Shown: positions 11,271 to 23,704, counted from the first letter of the stretch. The stretch is DNA of 64,000 nucleotides from Abscondita cerata (GCA_030710515.1 JALBCR010001089.1:186001-250000), one strand, 5' to 3'. Program-made: numbers and translations. The notes: generated by a model from the letters alone, not told the origin.

Positions 11271-13085
11271 CACATATATGCAAAGTTTTATAAAAACTGA
11301 CTGACGATTTTCCTGATATCTTGATTGTTTATATAAACTAAATTAAAACGTATATTCACACAAAATATTAGATGTGAAAACTAAAAAAAGAGCCAAAGTC
11401 TTCGCTATAGTGACCTGCGGAGTAATATTAAAAAAATATAGAAAACTAGCTGAACCAATTCTCAAAAAAGCTTACTATCACTGGTGTAGAGTATCTTCTA
11501 GGACTATGTTATGCAACGGTCAGATTTAATTGTGTTACGACACGTTAAGTACCTATCACTACGGCAATACGAGTTGTATATTGCAGCAAAAATTTGTCTG
11601 TTTGATGTTAGGTGCTTTTTAAACCAGGTTGCATTTACTTTAAAAGTCCCCCGGTCCGGGTTCAAACCAAATTGTTTTCACACGCTGGCAAAGGGTTCAG
11701 TAAAAGAAAATATTCTTATAGTGTACGATAATAATGGTTACATAATTTTAACGAAACACACACTGTCAGTTTCATCTCTTTATAGTATATGTAACCGGTA
11801 CCATCATCGCTATCCGTTACCATTTATATTACTTTGTTCATTTTGCCAAACGCCTTATAGTTGGGAACCTACAATGTTCACAATTCTTTTTGAGCTTTTC
11901 TATTTATTATTTCCATCTTTACAATTTTAAAATTAAGATAGTAATGTTTCTTAAACTGTATTTTCCATATTTTTTAATAAACCGGGTATAACGGTTATAT
12001 TTCTAAATTTAAAAAACTCCAGTTATCTGTTCTAAATAGTTTATAGAACATTTTAAGAATCAATTTTTAAGCGGTTTCTAAAATTTTAATTTGGATATTA
12101 TCGAAATACGAAGCTCTTTATCAAATTTTTGTTCGAAATTTTCCTGTAGACCCTTGACACGTGTCGGATTCTGCTTGTACGCGACACATTTGGGATTTAC
12201 TTAAATCAGATTTAAACAGTAAATACATACAATAGACCGTCTACAATAAGTATTTGCGCGTTTTATTTTTTACTATAATCAAAAACATACACATGATGTT
12301 ATTTCAACATCTCACTGGAGTTTTCGGATAAATATATGAACACTAGAAATTTGATTTCAATTCAAACTGCCCAAAATTATATAATAATATATTATGTAAT
12401 ACGATTTTGACAAAAATCTTACATTGTATCATTACTGTAATGATGTTCTTTCTATCAAGTCTTTATTCTCAAAGAAACGTTACAAATGGACCTAATGAAA
12501 CAGTTTTTGGATTCAAAGTATCAATAGATTATCTGAAACGTTTTGTAAGTAGACCTCAGATTCATTTAACCCACACGTGAATTAAAAAGAAGAAATAAAA
12601 TATTCGTCGATTCCTCTAACTTTTAGATTCCTCTGGAGAGAAAAGTTTTCATTGGATTTTATATGGCATTCAGTCAATAACAAAACGCGTAGAAATAAAC
12701 GTTAAACCCAAACAAGTTTATAACAGTCAGCGCCTTCCATCAGTTGTAAGAAGATAACAGATCAAATAGAGTGAATTCAATTCTTTAAATGTATTAAGTT
12801 GAAATCATGATTTACAGAAATAAAGTGTGACAAAAATAAACACTTATTTTAAAAAGCAACTTATGTCTACAAAAGCTCATGTATTAAAAATCTATGTACT
12901 AATATATACATTTCAGTTTTAAAACCACCACATACTCTCATGAAAATTAACAATCATACAACATACAACCTGCATTTTGGACTTACACGCAAAACGTAAA
13001 TAAACTTAAAACATTATGTCTAAGTAAAAACATACAATTTACACGTTTACGATTGATACAGTAAAGAAAAATGAAAATTTGGAAG
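11271..13085. other. Intergenic AT-rich stretch downstream of Slbp
   Basis: No recognisable gene. A 139-codon open frame at 11511-11930 (plus) starts with ATG but shows no motif or repeat that I recognise and no splice context; I treat it as chance. The right-hand part probably includes the 3' untranslated region of Slbp, which is transcribed leftwards. Confidence 0.5.
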
Positions 13086-13736
13086 CTAAGGATCAAACTT
13101 ATGTAATCTTAATCTCCACTGTTTTATAAGACCATCCCAAGCACGTCTAGAATACTGAATGTACTTGTTAGGAGTCATAGGATCATTTTGTTTTCGTTCG
13201 TTTCGTGGAACGACTTTTATGTAATTGTCATATCCTCGGGTGTTTTTACCGTAGTCAATTTGTTTTTGTCTTCTTGCTAATATACAGGGATCTTTTTCGT
13301 AACTTACTGTTTCTTTCTGAGGTGATTTAGCGACAGTGTCCGTGTCCGTTTCTCGTTTTATATAAGGGGCCTCTCGTTTAAACATCCGTACTTTTTCGCT
13401 TTTACCAAATTTATTGCTACAAGAATTAGAATTACTGTTGCTATCTTCAAATTCCTGTTTAATCGTCATGTTGTCGAATTCTTCTTGCGAAATGTTAAAA
13501 TTGATTTCGTCCGGGTCTAATGGTTCAAGCTTGCAAACTATATTCGTATCCATATCAATATCAATCTCTTGTTTGATTTTAACTGTTTCGCTGAGAGATG
13601 GAAATTGAGCGTTGTCATTATGACATTCGAAAGAATTTCGCCTACTTTTATTAGTGGTGCTGCTAATTGGTTGATCCTCGAATATTCTTGCGTTTCTCAG
13701 CGATGTATTCATTGATATACGTCGTTGGACCGACAT
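13086..13736 (-). CDS. Slbp: Histone RNA stem-loop binding protein (SLBP)
   Basis: This is one uninterrupted frame of 216 residues with an ATG at 13736 in good context. Residues about 149-216 are the SLBP RNA-binding domain. They carry the RRQKQIDYGKNT block, YDNYIKVVPR, the MTPNKY motif (its Thr is phosphorylated in the family), and YSRRAWDGLIKQWRLRLH near the end. The family binds the 3' stem-loop of replication-dependent histone mRNAs in nucleus and cytoplasm and guides their 3' processing, using U7 snRNP and related factors. The N-terminal half is acidic and of low complexity. It holds two sumoylation-like sites (KIKQE, TIKQE). The protein stops just after KFDP. The coding region has no intron, so either the gene is naturally compact or it is a retrocopy; the intact frame favours a working gene. 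Confidence 0.95.
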   Translation of the reverse strand: MSVQRRISMNTSLRNARIFEDQPISSTTNKSRRNSFECHNDNAQFPSLSETVKIKQEIDIDMDTNIVCKLEPLDPDEINFNISQEEFDNMTIKQEFEDSNSNSNSCSNKFGKSEKVRMFKREAPYIKRETDTDTVAKSPQKETVSYEKDPCILARRQKQIDYGKNTRGYDNYIKVVPRNERKQNDPMTPNKYIQYSRRAWDGLIKQWRLRLHKFDP

Positions 13737-15256
13737 TGTCGTGGTTACGAGACAAAAACAAAAATTAGTAAAATGTTATTAAATAATTACGTTCACTACT
13801 CATGTAGGTATATTGAGATAATACTTTCTCGAATTTTGTAATAATTATTACCCCATTTATGATTGTACGGTAACACAACTATAAATAATAATTACATTAA
13901 ACTTTTGGCGGTAGGTTAAATGTCTAACTACTAAAAAAATTAAATTTCCCTAGAAAAAAGTCCCAAGTTAGATAAAGGTCTGTTTACGCAAACTGTATGA
14001 AAGTTGCCCAACTATAAACTTCTTTACACCTCCTTAAAGATGAATAATTTCTAAATTTGTACTAGCGTTAAAGTTTAAAAAAAGAATTAAGGTTTCTACA
14101 TGAACAAATTTTGATTAACATAAAAATCGTATAGAAAACTTAACGGAATTAACTAATTAGTGATGGTCAAAAACACATAAACGAATTACTTCGCATATTT
14201 AACTGTAATTAATTTATTTTTATGACGCGAAATCAACATTACTTTGTAACAAATTCTAATGCTAAAGGAAGTATATTTTATTTTATTATTCATTCTGCAC
14301 ATAATTTAAATAAATACGATAAAATTAAATGGTTAGTTGAAAATAATTAAAACTTGTATAAAACTACTAATATAAAATAATTTGAATAATAAAAAAACAA
14401 TGCACGAACAATATTATAAATGTGATATACATACAATCAAAACAATTCGGTTAAAATTAATAACAAGTTTACATTCTCACAATCTATTTCTAAAAATTTT
14501 CATAAAACCGCCAACGGGAATAACAAATTAACAGTCCAAAACGTTACTGTTTGTTAAAAATTTGCTTTAAAAAACTATTTTATTTCTGGCTTTTAGAATT
14601 GATAATTTTTTTCTCTACAATAGTGTGTAGCACTTAACAGGCACCCCTATACATAATATTGAAATTTTAATAGTGTCGAATGGTAAGTATATTCTACTTG
14701 TTTTAATTACAGCTGCAGTCTCTTTATTTCTAAACATTTTAGCATCAAAATTGCCAAAATCCGTTTTAACAAATATAAAAGCGATAAATAATGAACTCGA
14801 AGTAAAATGTACAAGCAACGCAACTTTTAAATAAACATCAATTACTATCGTTACATAATTAAACATTAAAATAATAACAAAATCGACATATTTATGGGTT
14901 TCCTGCACATAAATAAATATAAAATCTAATACACCCATTATCTAACGAAATGCTTAACGCATTGCATACCATCCCAAAACAAGCACTGAGGTTAATATTA
15001 GTTGATGTTGTAGTTCGTCACAGTTAATAAAGTTAATAATGTTCAAACTTTACTAAACCCAACAAATTTGTATTAATTATTCATTTTTTATAAATTACTT
15101 TGCGACGCTTTTTATTAATATACAAATTAAAATAATAAAAACAAGTTGGTGCATAAAAATATTTTGTCTTTATAAATGCAACGAATAAACAGCAACAGCA
15201 CTAATACATTATATATGTATATAAAGTATTACAGTGATAATTAATTCCTAAAATCG
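13737..15256. other. Spacer between Mo25 and Slbp (Mo25 3' UTR plus Slbp 5' region)
   Basis: Both flanking genes are read leftwards, so this 1.5 kb must hold the Mo25 3' untranslated region and polyadenylation site and the Slbp promoter. It is strongly AT-rich. A 107-codon minus frame at 14615-14938 is hydrophobic and without recognisable motif; I take it as UTR noise. Confidence 0.55.
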
Positions 15257-18200
15257 TTAATGATCTGTAGCTGGCCGTAGTTCTCTAATTTGTCTTATAA
15301 GGTACGCTTTTTCGTCGTTAAATTGTTCGTCTTCGGCTCGATCGGTGTGAAACTTCATAAGGAACTCGACAAGTTTATCTTGATTGCGAAGTAAAATATC
15401 AAGGATAGGCTTTGGCTTATTAGGGTTAGCGACGAAAACCTAAATCATAACGCGTACTACAAGTTATCGGTACCGCTCTCGTATTAATTACCTTAAAAAC
15501 GTGAAACGCTTCGAATTGAATATTTCTAGACCGCTCTTTTAGCATGTTCATCATTAGTTTAAGGTTGTCTGGATTCGAAATATACCTCGTCATTACCTAA
15601 AAAATCGTATACATTATTTTTAAATAGAATTTTATCACACACCAATTTGTAATCAAAACCTTTCAGATAGTTTATTCAAAATTATACTACATTTTTTCTA
15701 TCTACTAATGTATTTTGACCATTGTTAATAAATCCTGTAATGCAACGGATACACAAGTTCAATAACAATTTGGCAAAGATTTTGAATAGAATCAACAATT
15801 CTAAACAAGTTTCGCTTTTTTAAGTTATTAATTTACTAATGTAGCTATACATCACCATCGCATTGAATTATTTGCAAGTTCGCCTTAACAAATTATTTAA
15901 TTTCACCAATATAAAGAATAAACATGTTATAATTGATTATTATATATTGAGCTAAAAAATAATAAAAAAAAATTTTGAATCCAGAATTAATCAATATTGA
16001 ATTTATAGTAATGTTATAATCAAATCAAACGTCAATTTAAGGTAATTAAAGTTGAATAAGATTTCTAAAGACCGACTAATTTAAGAAAGCAATTAAATTT
16101 ATTTATGTAAACAACACTTTCGTTTAGTTTCAATAAACGGTTCAGGGCGGATGTTTAAATTATTGAATCAGTGGGATGTAGAAGGTGACAAAGACGCAAG
16201 TTTGCGAAATTAAATAAAATGCAGATTAGTTTGGCGTCTAGCAGACGTGATAAAGATTAAAATTATCATGCAGGTGTTAAGTGAAAATGAATCAAAGGAT
16301 AAAAACATTAATTCGAGCAGAGAAAGATGCCATAGTTAGTCGTAAATAAGATCCGAACGATTTAATATCGAATTAAAAGCACTCACTCTCAATTTGGTAG
16401 TCAAAATGTAAATAACTATGAAGTTTGTGAATAAAAACCAGACAGGTAATCATCATTATGGCATAAATCGGTCATCGAAATTAAAAATATAATGTATTTT
16501 TATTATTATTATGGGGTGAGTGTCATGGAAAGAACCTCCTGCACTGCAACCAGATTAGATCTTTTGTGTCCCCGTCTAGTTGGACTTAGGAAAGATCTAT
16601 GTCTTTGACAAATTCGATCAGATCCTTAGTCGAGAGTTTTAGTAGATCTTCTTCTAAAATGGAAATGAGTTCTAAGTGTTTGTATCTCTTTAAGCACAGG
16701 GCTGGCCACCTCATAATGATGTGGTACATGCGCCCACCTCTTCACCACAGTACCTGCATGTGTTTCATCATCCACCAGTCCCATCTTTTTACCACAAAGT
16801 AGTTTTAACTCTCTTCTGGGTAAGTTTAACACTTCCTTCCCCTCTCTTTAATTAGAGCTAAGAAACGCTACGAACAATTGTTAAATTAATGTGACCGAAA
16901 TAAATTTTGAGAACTGAAAAGTTTGGGAACGATGTAAATGAAGTATCGAATTTAAGGAAGATATTTCATCATGTCGGCCGGAATAATAAAATTTTATTCA
17001 ATGTAAAACGAAATACTTTTTAGTAATTAAATTTTTTCTCGTTAACGTGGACGTATTAAATAAGTTCATTAAATATTGTGCTTCATTGTTCATGTAATAA
17101 ATACATTTATGCAATGGATTGAAAACATAAATTTGTTATTTTAAAAACAAAATTTTTTTTTAAATGAACTCAAGCCCCGAGGTAAAATTAGTATAACTTA
17201 TAGTTGTGTTGTTTTATAATTATGTGATCGAAAGCTTGTGCATTGTATGGGTATCTTTGTTATTAATAAAGATTCGCTTAAATAAGCAATGATGTACAGA
17301 TTTTCACGCCAATTGAGATGCCGTTAACTAGGATCAAAAACTCCGATCCGTTCCGAAGATATCCGAAAAAAAAACGGAAAATGCCATTTTCGAAAATATC
17401 AATTATTTCACTTATTAGGACAGCTACTAAACAAGAAGTAATGAAGGAAAACTATAATCTATTTTCAAAAGATTACCACAGAATGATTTTGTAGATATTG
17501 ATAGCAACTTTCTTATTTTAAATGGGCGCCATATTGAAATTTTTTATAACTAACTTCTACTCTTTTTTCTGCTTTCAATGATGTCCCATGATATGTTTGA
17601 AATAAAAGATTATTAAATTGTGAGCCACTCTCGATTGTTTCTTACTTTGTTGTAAAGTAAGAGATTGGTGATTACTTGAAATCAGTATTATTAGTGATTG
17701 AATAGAAGAAATTTTCCAATGGCGATTTGACAATTGCACGATATTTCACAAAACACATTAAATCCGAAAGGATATAGATCATTAAAAAACTCAAACACGA
17801 AACAATTTTAAATGAGGAGGAAGAGGAACTAACACTGGCGTATGCAGCAGCTAATCCGAGAGTGTCAACTAAGAAAATAAAAGTTCTATTTAATATTAAA
17901 AAATCTAAAGCGTAACAATTATAAGAAAACATGTTCATTCCGTATAAATTACACGTTGCTCAAACTTTACGGCCAAATGATTATCTGCGTCAAAGAATAT
18001 TTTGCAGGTGGGTTGTTAATAAAACGGCAGAAAATGATGGTTTCATCCTTATGGAGTGACGAATCGTACTTTCCGAACTGTTCCACAATGAACATCACTA
18101 CGCCCAAGAAAATCCGCATAATAAACAATCGAAAGTGACAATATAAACAATAATCAAAATTCATTTGTTTCTATGGTTTAACAGATAATAAATAATAACC

Positions 18201-21200
18201 GGCTTGTCAAGTTCTTTTACTTCAAACATGTGATGTGATATATTATTGAAAGCAGAAAAAGAGTAAGAAAATATTTATGAAAAAATAAATCCAATATGGC
18301 GCCCTTGAGAAGGTTATTATCAATATCTCCAAAACCGTTATTGCAATAATCTTTTTGAAAATAAATTAGTTAGCTTTTAATAGTTTGTTTTTGGCGAAGA
18401 GATATTAACGAACCCTTCTATTGGAGGACGGATAGAAAAACTTCTTTTTTTAATGTTTGGCGACGTTTCGCATCGTAAACCGATACTTCATCGGGTCAGT
18501 GCTAAAAATAATTGAGTTTATCAGTCTTTTTTTTTTCAATAAAAACAGAAGCTTTTCTATCCGTCCTCCAATAGAAATGTCCGTTGATCTCTTCGACAAA
18601 ACATAATATTAAATGAAAAATTGAGAAAAATCACCATATTATCAAACATTACAATTTGTCTTCATTAGTGAAGAAACTTTTTTGTTTAGTAGTCTCCTAA
18701 TAAGTGAAATAAGAATTTTAAATAAATATAATAAATAATTGTTAAATACAAGGATTCTGTATTATTGAATGATATAGGTTCCTTAATTAAATAATTAATA
18801 AATAATTGATATATTCCAAAATGGCATTTTTCGGTTTTTCCGGATCTCTTCGAAGTGAGACGGAATTTTTAATCCTAGTTAACGTCATCTCAATTATCAT
18901 GAAAATATGTACAACATTGCCCATTTAACCGAGTCTCTTATCTTTATTAATAACAAAGATACCCATACAATACTACTTACACTGGGACACGTTGTATACA
19001 CAGACTTGGTTAATAAATTATTGCTCTTTAGAATTATTTATCCTATTGGTATTGGTGAAATTGCAATTTAAAAATGCTTGTTTAAATATGCTGGTGATGT
19101 AGAGGTACATTCATAAATTAATAAGATTTTATTATTTAAACTTTTGTTAAGAATTGATTATTCGAACCATTGATACTATTTAATATCTGGGAATTGAACA
19201 ATTGCTTTAGTACACAAATATATCAATTTTTATGCTTTAGATCATGTTAAACTTGCACAAATCCTAACAGTGTTTCCATAGGTTTTATACAATACTAGCT
19301 GAGCCCAGGGCCCTAGGAGCCTGACGAACGAAGTAACACCGTTCCCTCAAGTGCGTTGCCTATCCTACCAATGCAACAGCACGCCGCGATATACAGAACA
19401 CTGGCCCAGTACTGGGTATGCTTGTCTTAACTTATATTTTTCTTATCACCTCCGTCCGTAAATAAGCGACTTGTGGTCAAATTACGGTTCAATTTGTTTG
19501 AAACCTTTTTGATTATTTTTTAACCTCGAAGATTCCCTCGTACAAAAAAAATCTAATTTACTAAAATAATGTAGTGCGAATAGAAATTATTTAATAAAAA
19601 AATTTAGAACAGAGCTTATTTGGCTCGACCGCAGATCGACGGTTTGGTTCGCAAAACGCTCGCCGTTACGCGTGTGAGTCACCAAGTTCGTATATAAAAA
19701 GATTTTTTCGGGTGAAATTGAACCCTCTACAGCTAAGCCATTCAAAAATTTTCAAAATTACGATTCTTTTCGTTTTGAACCATATTTCTAGCACAAACAT
19801 ATTATGGAATAATAAGATTATGTTGATGTTACGTTTTAAAAAGATTTCAACGCTGAATGGTTCGTGAAAGGCGCTCCGGGACCTAACCCACCAAATTCGT
19901 CCATAAAAACATTTTTTTCGGGTGAAATTGAACCTTTAACAGCTAAGCCATTCGAAAATTTGCAAAATTACGAATCTTATGTTTTTTTATTGATGTATTA
20001 CGTAATACGGTTCCGGAGTTATAAAAATGTAAAAATTACAGGAGCGCAAAACGAACGTTTTTTTAAAATAAAGTTTCTTTATCGATTATAATTTAGAAAT
20101 TATGGCAGTTTTAGTTTTCGATAGACATTTTTTCAGAAAAGTTTTTCGCTTATAACTTTTGAAAACACGCGAGGTCAAAAAAAACTGAAACGGCCAAAAT
20201 ACTAATTTTGAAAATCGGTCCGAAAATAAGCGAGTTGTGCTAAAATTACGGCGCAATTTGTTTGAAATTTTGTTGACTATTTATAACATTTTTTTTAACC
20301 TCAAAGATGCCCTCGTAATCTAAAAAAAAATCTAAATCGAAAAATAAAGACACATCTTTCGTAAACTCGAAACTTTTTTCGAAACGAAAATATCTCGAGC
20401 CGTTTTAATACGAGACGAATTTAAAAAAAGATCGATTTTCGCATCGAATATGTTCCTAGCAACGTGGACAGAGAACCGAGGTGATAAGAAAAATATAAGT
20501 TCAGATTACACAGAGTTCTACAATTAAGCTACCTATTACTTTATTCATCTTCACTAAAGAGTACCAAAGGTACGAAGAATATTTTTTATGCATAAGATTC
20601 AGAATATTATTATGATTCAAAATTAATATGCTCAAAAGTTTACCAAATTTGACAAAACCATATGTCAAATACATTTGCTCTAATACATCAGAAATATCTT
20701 TAGTAAGTATTGTTCAATTATTGATTCTGTGAATGAGCGACCACTAAGATTTATACATTTGGGAAAGTCCCCCAGTTAATATGCTCAGCACAGACAGACG
20801 AAAATTGAAGCTTATTTCGCACATTTAGGACTTGCTGTGCTGATTGTATTCAACCATGTAGGAGTAGGGGACAACCGTGTTTTATGTCGTTGGTCTATCT
20901 CTTCAAATATTTTAGTTTGAAAAAGGAATTATACAGGATGTCCCACCACTAACGGCGCGTAGTTTCACGTCCACGTATTTCTTTATTTCAAATTCATTCG
21001 AATGGAATATCATGTAGATTAATGAGATTGTAATTATCACTTGAATTTTTGAGCACCATGTGAAGTACGTGTTCCAAAATTTTGACTCCATCGATTGATC
21101 AAGTGATGAGTCATTAGTTGGAAACCAGAAAGTTTTTTCTTGAATTTCATTTCGCATTTGAAAAAAATTTTATTTTTAAACCTAACCTAACCCAAGTATT

Positions 21201-22850
21201 GCTAATAACATTTTTTAATTTGACCGATTTAGGATTTATGGCATTCTTTAAGTTGAAGTTTCATGGCAACTTTGAGCTTTAACAAAAACTCTCAAAATAG
21301 CACAAGTATTTTTTTTGGTATATTATTGTCAATTCTAAAGCCACCTATCTGCAATGAATTATGGCTTAATTAAATCTGAATCCAATAAAAAAATTGAAGC
21401 ATTTAATAGTAATAGGATTGTGAAACATGGCCATGATGAATAGCTCTTGAAGAAGACACAGTAGGCACACAGTGCTATATGTGTGAATCTAAAAGCGGTT
21501 TCTGTATAATTCTAATGCGAAACGACACAGTCTTATATATATCAAGCTCCTAAATTCAAAACCCAACAAGTCAATTGAAAACAATTTTAAAGAAATACCA
21601 AAAAACGTTTCTAACGTCTATATTTTCTGAACAAAACAGCTTGTCTTAATACACACGAAAAATCTTATTTCTCATTGGACGGCCTAGACATGTCGTACTC
21701 TAAATAAAAACTCTGTATAGACGTGTCAGTTTTTGCATATAAGCCTCATTTTTAAGACGGAATTTAGAATGTTAATTGTCGGAATTTGCACTAAAGAAAT
21801 ATCAGTACAAGTAGGTACCTTGAGGACGAATATAATTTGACATAAAAGTCAAATTGAAGGGTTTTGAATTTAGGCGCCTGATATGTGAATCAAGCTTAAT
21901 AGCGTTTGGTACTAACAAACTTAAATTTAATCACTTCCTTCTATACCCTCATTTTATCTCTTACAAGGACATAATCAAACAATACGAGATAAGAATAATC
22001 CAATATCAGATAATTATATACTTACTGTAAAATTATGCCTATCAAGTAAAAGTTCACCAAGTAATTTCAGACTTTGTCGACGCGTTACATAGTTTTCTGA
22101 ATTAAGAAGTCGTTGATAATGATTAAATACCTTATCGTAATTCATTTCCAAAAAATCGGCACAAAGTATTTTATGGCGAGTCAATAACTCCTAAAACAAG
22201 TTTAATGATAATTTTCGATTTTGTTATAGCTGATGTACGCATTACTTTAAAAGTGGAAAAGGCATCTGATGCAATATCGAAAGTGGATACTTCGACGTAC
22301 TTAAAAAAGTTATAGAAATCGTCCGAATATAACATTATTTTAGCTAAAGCTTCATATCTGGCACATTCTCGCAGCATGGTACCACAATTTAAAGCAATTT
22401 CTTGATGCTCATAACTAAAAAACGAAAAGTAATTTAGTAAATATTACATAATCATGTACAAACCCAGTCATTAATGTAAATAATATTTCTGGCTTTGTAC
22501 AAATATACTCGACTGTGGGAGATCTAGTCCCAATTTGTCTTCGTAATATATTATTAAACACTTGGGCTACATCTTTCTTTCCTTCAAAATCTATGCGATT
22601 TAAGTTCTGTATTAACAATAGAAGAAGATTGCTATTGTATAACTCTTGGGCTAACTGGGCAACAATAATATCAGTCTGTGGCTCTGCATCGGAAGTTCCG
22701 TACAACATGTTTTTGATTAAAACTAAATTTTTACTAACATCTTCTTGCGCCTTTTCCGCCTTCTTATCGCCCTTTTCTAACGAATTAACTGCTTCCTTTA
22801 ATGCCTTAACCACGTCTGCGGGACTTTTTGTGATTTTCCAAAAGGGGCAT
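15257..22850 (-). CDS. Mo25: Mo25 / CAB39 scaffold protein of the LKB1-STRAD complex, five coding exons
   Basis: Exons (minus strand): 22464-22850, 22246-22414, 22026-22190, 15492-15596 and 15257-15439. All introns are GT..AG; introns 1, 2 and 4 are about 50 bases, intron 3 is 6.4 kb. Together they give about 336 residues, the family length. Diagnostic blocks are DFEGKKDVAQVFNNILRRQI, FDIASDAFSTFK, NYVTRRQSLKLLGELLLD, SRNIQFEAFHVFK and PILDILLRNQDKLVEFL. Mo25 is a cytosolic helical-repeat protein that stabilises STRAD and activates LKB1 and GCK-family kinases. At the start, the ATG at 22850 is followed by codons that match the family only if one T (run at 22840-22843) and one A (run at 22825-22829) are added. 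The downstream frame has no upstream ATG. I read these as sequence errors, not a dead gene. Confidence 0.95.
15597..16509. other. Left part of Mo25 intron 3, no feature seen
   Basis: AT-rich intron sequence starting just upstream of the acceptor of exon 4 (poly-T tract then AG at 15597-15598, minus strand). No transposon ends, genes or RNA motifs recognised before 16510. Confidence 0.5.
16510..16835 (-). pseudogene. 3' tail of an RNase H-type non-LTR retrotransposon
   Basis: Read leftwards in shifting frames, 16835-16565 gives LPRRELKLL, a CRYCGEE...HII zinc-knuckle-like block, WPALCLKRYKHLELI and a tail STKDLIEFVKDIDLS ending in a stop near 16598-16600. This order (RNase H end, CxxC..H..C knuckle, short hydrophobic tail) is typical of the last 100 codons of RNase H-bearing non-LTR elements. 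Two or more frameshifts are needed. It sits inside Mo25 intron 3 in the sense orientation of the gene. No poly(A) end is obvious; a run of TTATTATTATTATT (plus strand) at about 16498-16511 may be its microsatellite tail. Confidence 0.7.
18385..18603. mobile_element. 219 bp MITE nested in the foldback element
   Basis: Both ends carry an inverted repeat of about 55 bases: 18385-18440 against 18550-18603. They share CGAAGAGAT and an 18-base block, TATTGGAGGACGGATAGA, at 18419-18436 and inverted at 18556-18573. The interior holds a hammerhead-like core. The insertion explains why the right arm of the surrounding foldback is longer than the left. Confidence 0.78.
18462..18494 (-). ncRNA. Hammerhead-ribozyme-like core (degenerate)
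   Basis: On the minus strand the segment reads CCGATGA, then a stem GTATC/GATGC closing a GGTTTAC loop, then GAAAC and GTC. This is the order of a hammerhead: CUGAUGA, stem II, GAAA, stem III with cleavage triplet. Position 4 is C instead of U. The stem III strands ACGU are self-complementary with no loop, so such a motif could fold only as a dimer, as known for some satellite and Penelope-type hammerheads. Stem I pairing is poor. Activity is doubtful. Confidence 0.45.
18972..19428. other. Intron sequence with a GC-richer patch
   Basis: Mo25 intron 3. Around 19300-19420 the base composition rises sharply in GC and includes a perfect palindrome, CCCAGTACTGGG. No gene or RNA recognised. Confidence 0.4.
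19429..20501. mobile_element. Non-autonomous element with 24 bp perfect terminal inverted repeats
   Basis: 19429-19452 is the exact reverse complement of 20478-20501; the match stops on both sides at base 24. Inside are direct repeats. 19455-19570 resembles 20213-20345 (AATAAGCGASTTGTG.. through a CCCTCGTA tract). 19683-19760 resembles 19886-19975 (TTTTTTCGGGTGAAATTGAA, then AGCTAAGCCATTC), a spacing of about 203 bases. The only open frame of note, 19864-20091, crosses these repeats and has no known domain. No target duplication is evident. It lies within Mo25 intron 3. Confidence 0.72.
20502..22025. other. Remainder of Mo25 intron 3
   Basis: AT-rich intron. Near 20932 there is a TACAGGATGTCCC word of the kind found at many repeat ends in this window, and at 21180-21193 a short CCTAACCTAACCC run. 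The donor site of Mo25 exon 3 (GTAAG, minus strand) is at 22025-22021. No gene seen. Confidence 0.5.
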
Positions 22851-23704
22851 TCTTTATTTATAATTATTTGCTGCACGAAATGTTTTGAATCTTGTCAATT
22901 TTTCTCGTTGACGTATACCCCAATACTTTCTTGTACGATATCTGCGAGTTATAATCCAAATCAAATTTGTTTAGTATTTGTATAAATATATAGAATTTTG
23001 AGTGTTATTCGTTCATTTACACATCACTAACCATTTAATTTTTTAAGTAACCGAAAGTATTATTGTATTTTTGACAGAAGTGTGACTATAGGAAATTCCT
23101 ACTAGTTGCAATTGCCGCCAGGTCTAATTAGAAAAACCTACAAATTCCATTTGACATAATATCAATACTTTAAATTTTTTGTGCGATTGTGCTACAACTC
23201 ATGTAATTAACAGAATTTAAACAATTAGGACATAATGTACTTACATAAAATTAGATTGAAAGTAAAATTCTCAGATTATGTTTTTTTATATACAGAACGT
23301 AACAAAAATGTTAGTTCTTTGAATTGCTAGTTCAGTGCAGTATCTACGAATGCAATAGTTCACTTCATATAAAATATATAAGAAAACTCGGTATTAAATT
23401 TATTTGGCGCAGGTTACTGCGTTGGCGATATGTAGTGAAACTAAAGTTCGAGACAAAGTTTAAATACTTTAACATCACATTTTCGTGGCGATGTGTACCT
23501 ACGCTTTCACTACTTTTGTAGAGATTGTTGTGAGATAACAATTCCTCAGTAAGAAACAAGGATTACAAGTGGTGAACTGACTATAGCCAAAACTTAAATG
23601 TAGGTTAGAGCAGTAACCAGTGGCGGCAGCTAAAGTAAAATTTTGTTAGAATTTGAATCGGTTGGTCGCGTGTTAAATAAGTAATGTAAAAAGCAATGAT
23701 TTAT
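22851..23704. other. Upstream region of Mo25
   Basis: It should contain the Mo25 promoter and 5' untranslated region (read leftwards from here). No clear core promoter element. 23335-23420 weakly repeats 24715-24785 (shared ACGAATGCARTAGTT and GTTACTGCGT), so part of it is old repeat. Confidence 0.4.

Larger units (their letters stand above)
17242..18971. mobile_element. Foldback element with long inverted repeats in Mo25 intron 3
   Basis: 17242-17640 is repeated inverted at about 18200-18971, the right copy being lengthened by an inserted MITE. Shared tracts in both arms include ATTGTATGGGTATCTTTG at the outer ends, the GTTAACTAGGATYAAAAA tract, and GGCGCCATATTG further in. The 1.73 kb element has no intact coding region. 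In RNA, the two arms could pair into a long hairpin inside the Mo25 intron. Superfamily unknown; no target duplication found. Confidence 0.8.

Noticed and set aside
11645..11670. GGGTTCAAACC resembling a tRNA T-loop
   Set aside because: The bases on either side do not form a T-stem, and no acceptor or anticodon arm can be found.
11511..11930. 139-codon open frame with ATG
   Set aside because: No domain, no repeat structure, no splice context; composition is like the AT-rich spacer.
14615..14938. 107-codon hydrophobic minus-strand frame
   Set aside because: Lies in the presumed Mo25 3' UTR; hydrophobic peptides are expected from T-rich sequence.
21180..21193. CCTAACCTAACCC, like the insect telomere repeat
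   Set aside because: Only about two units; such short runs are common in insect DNA and there is no array.
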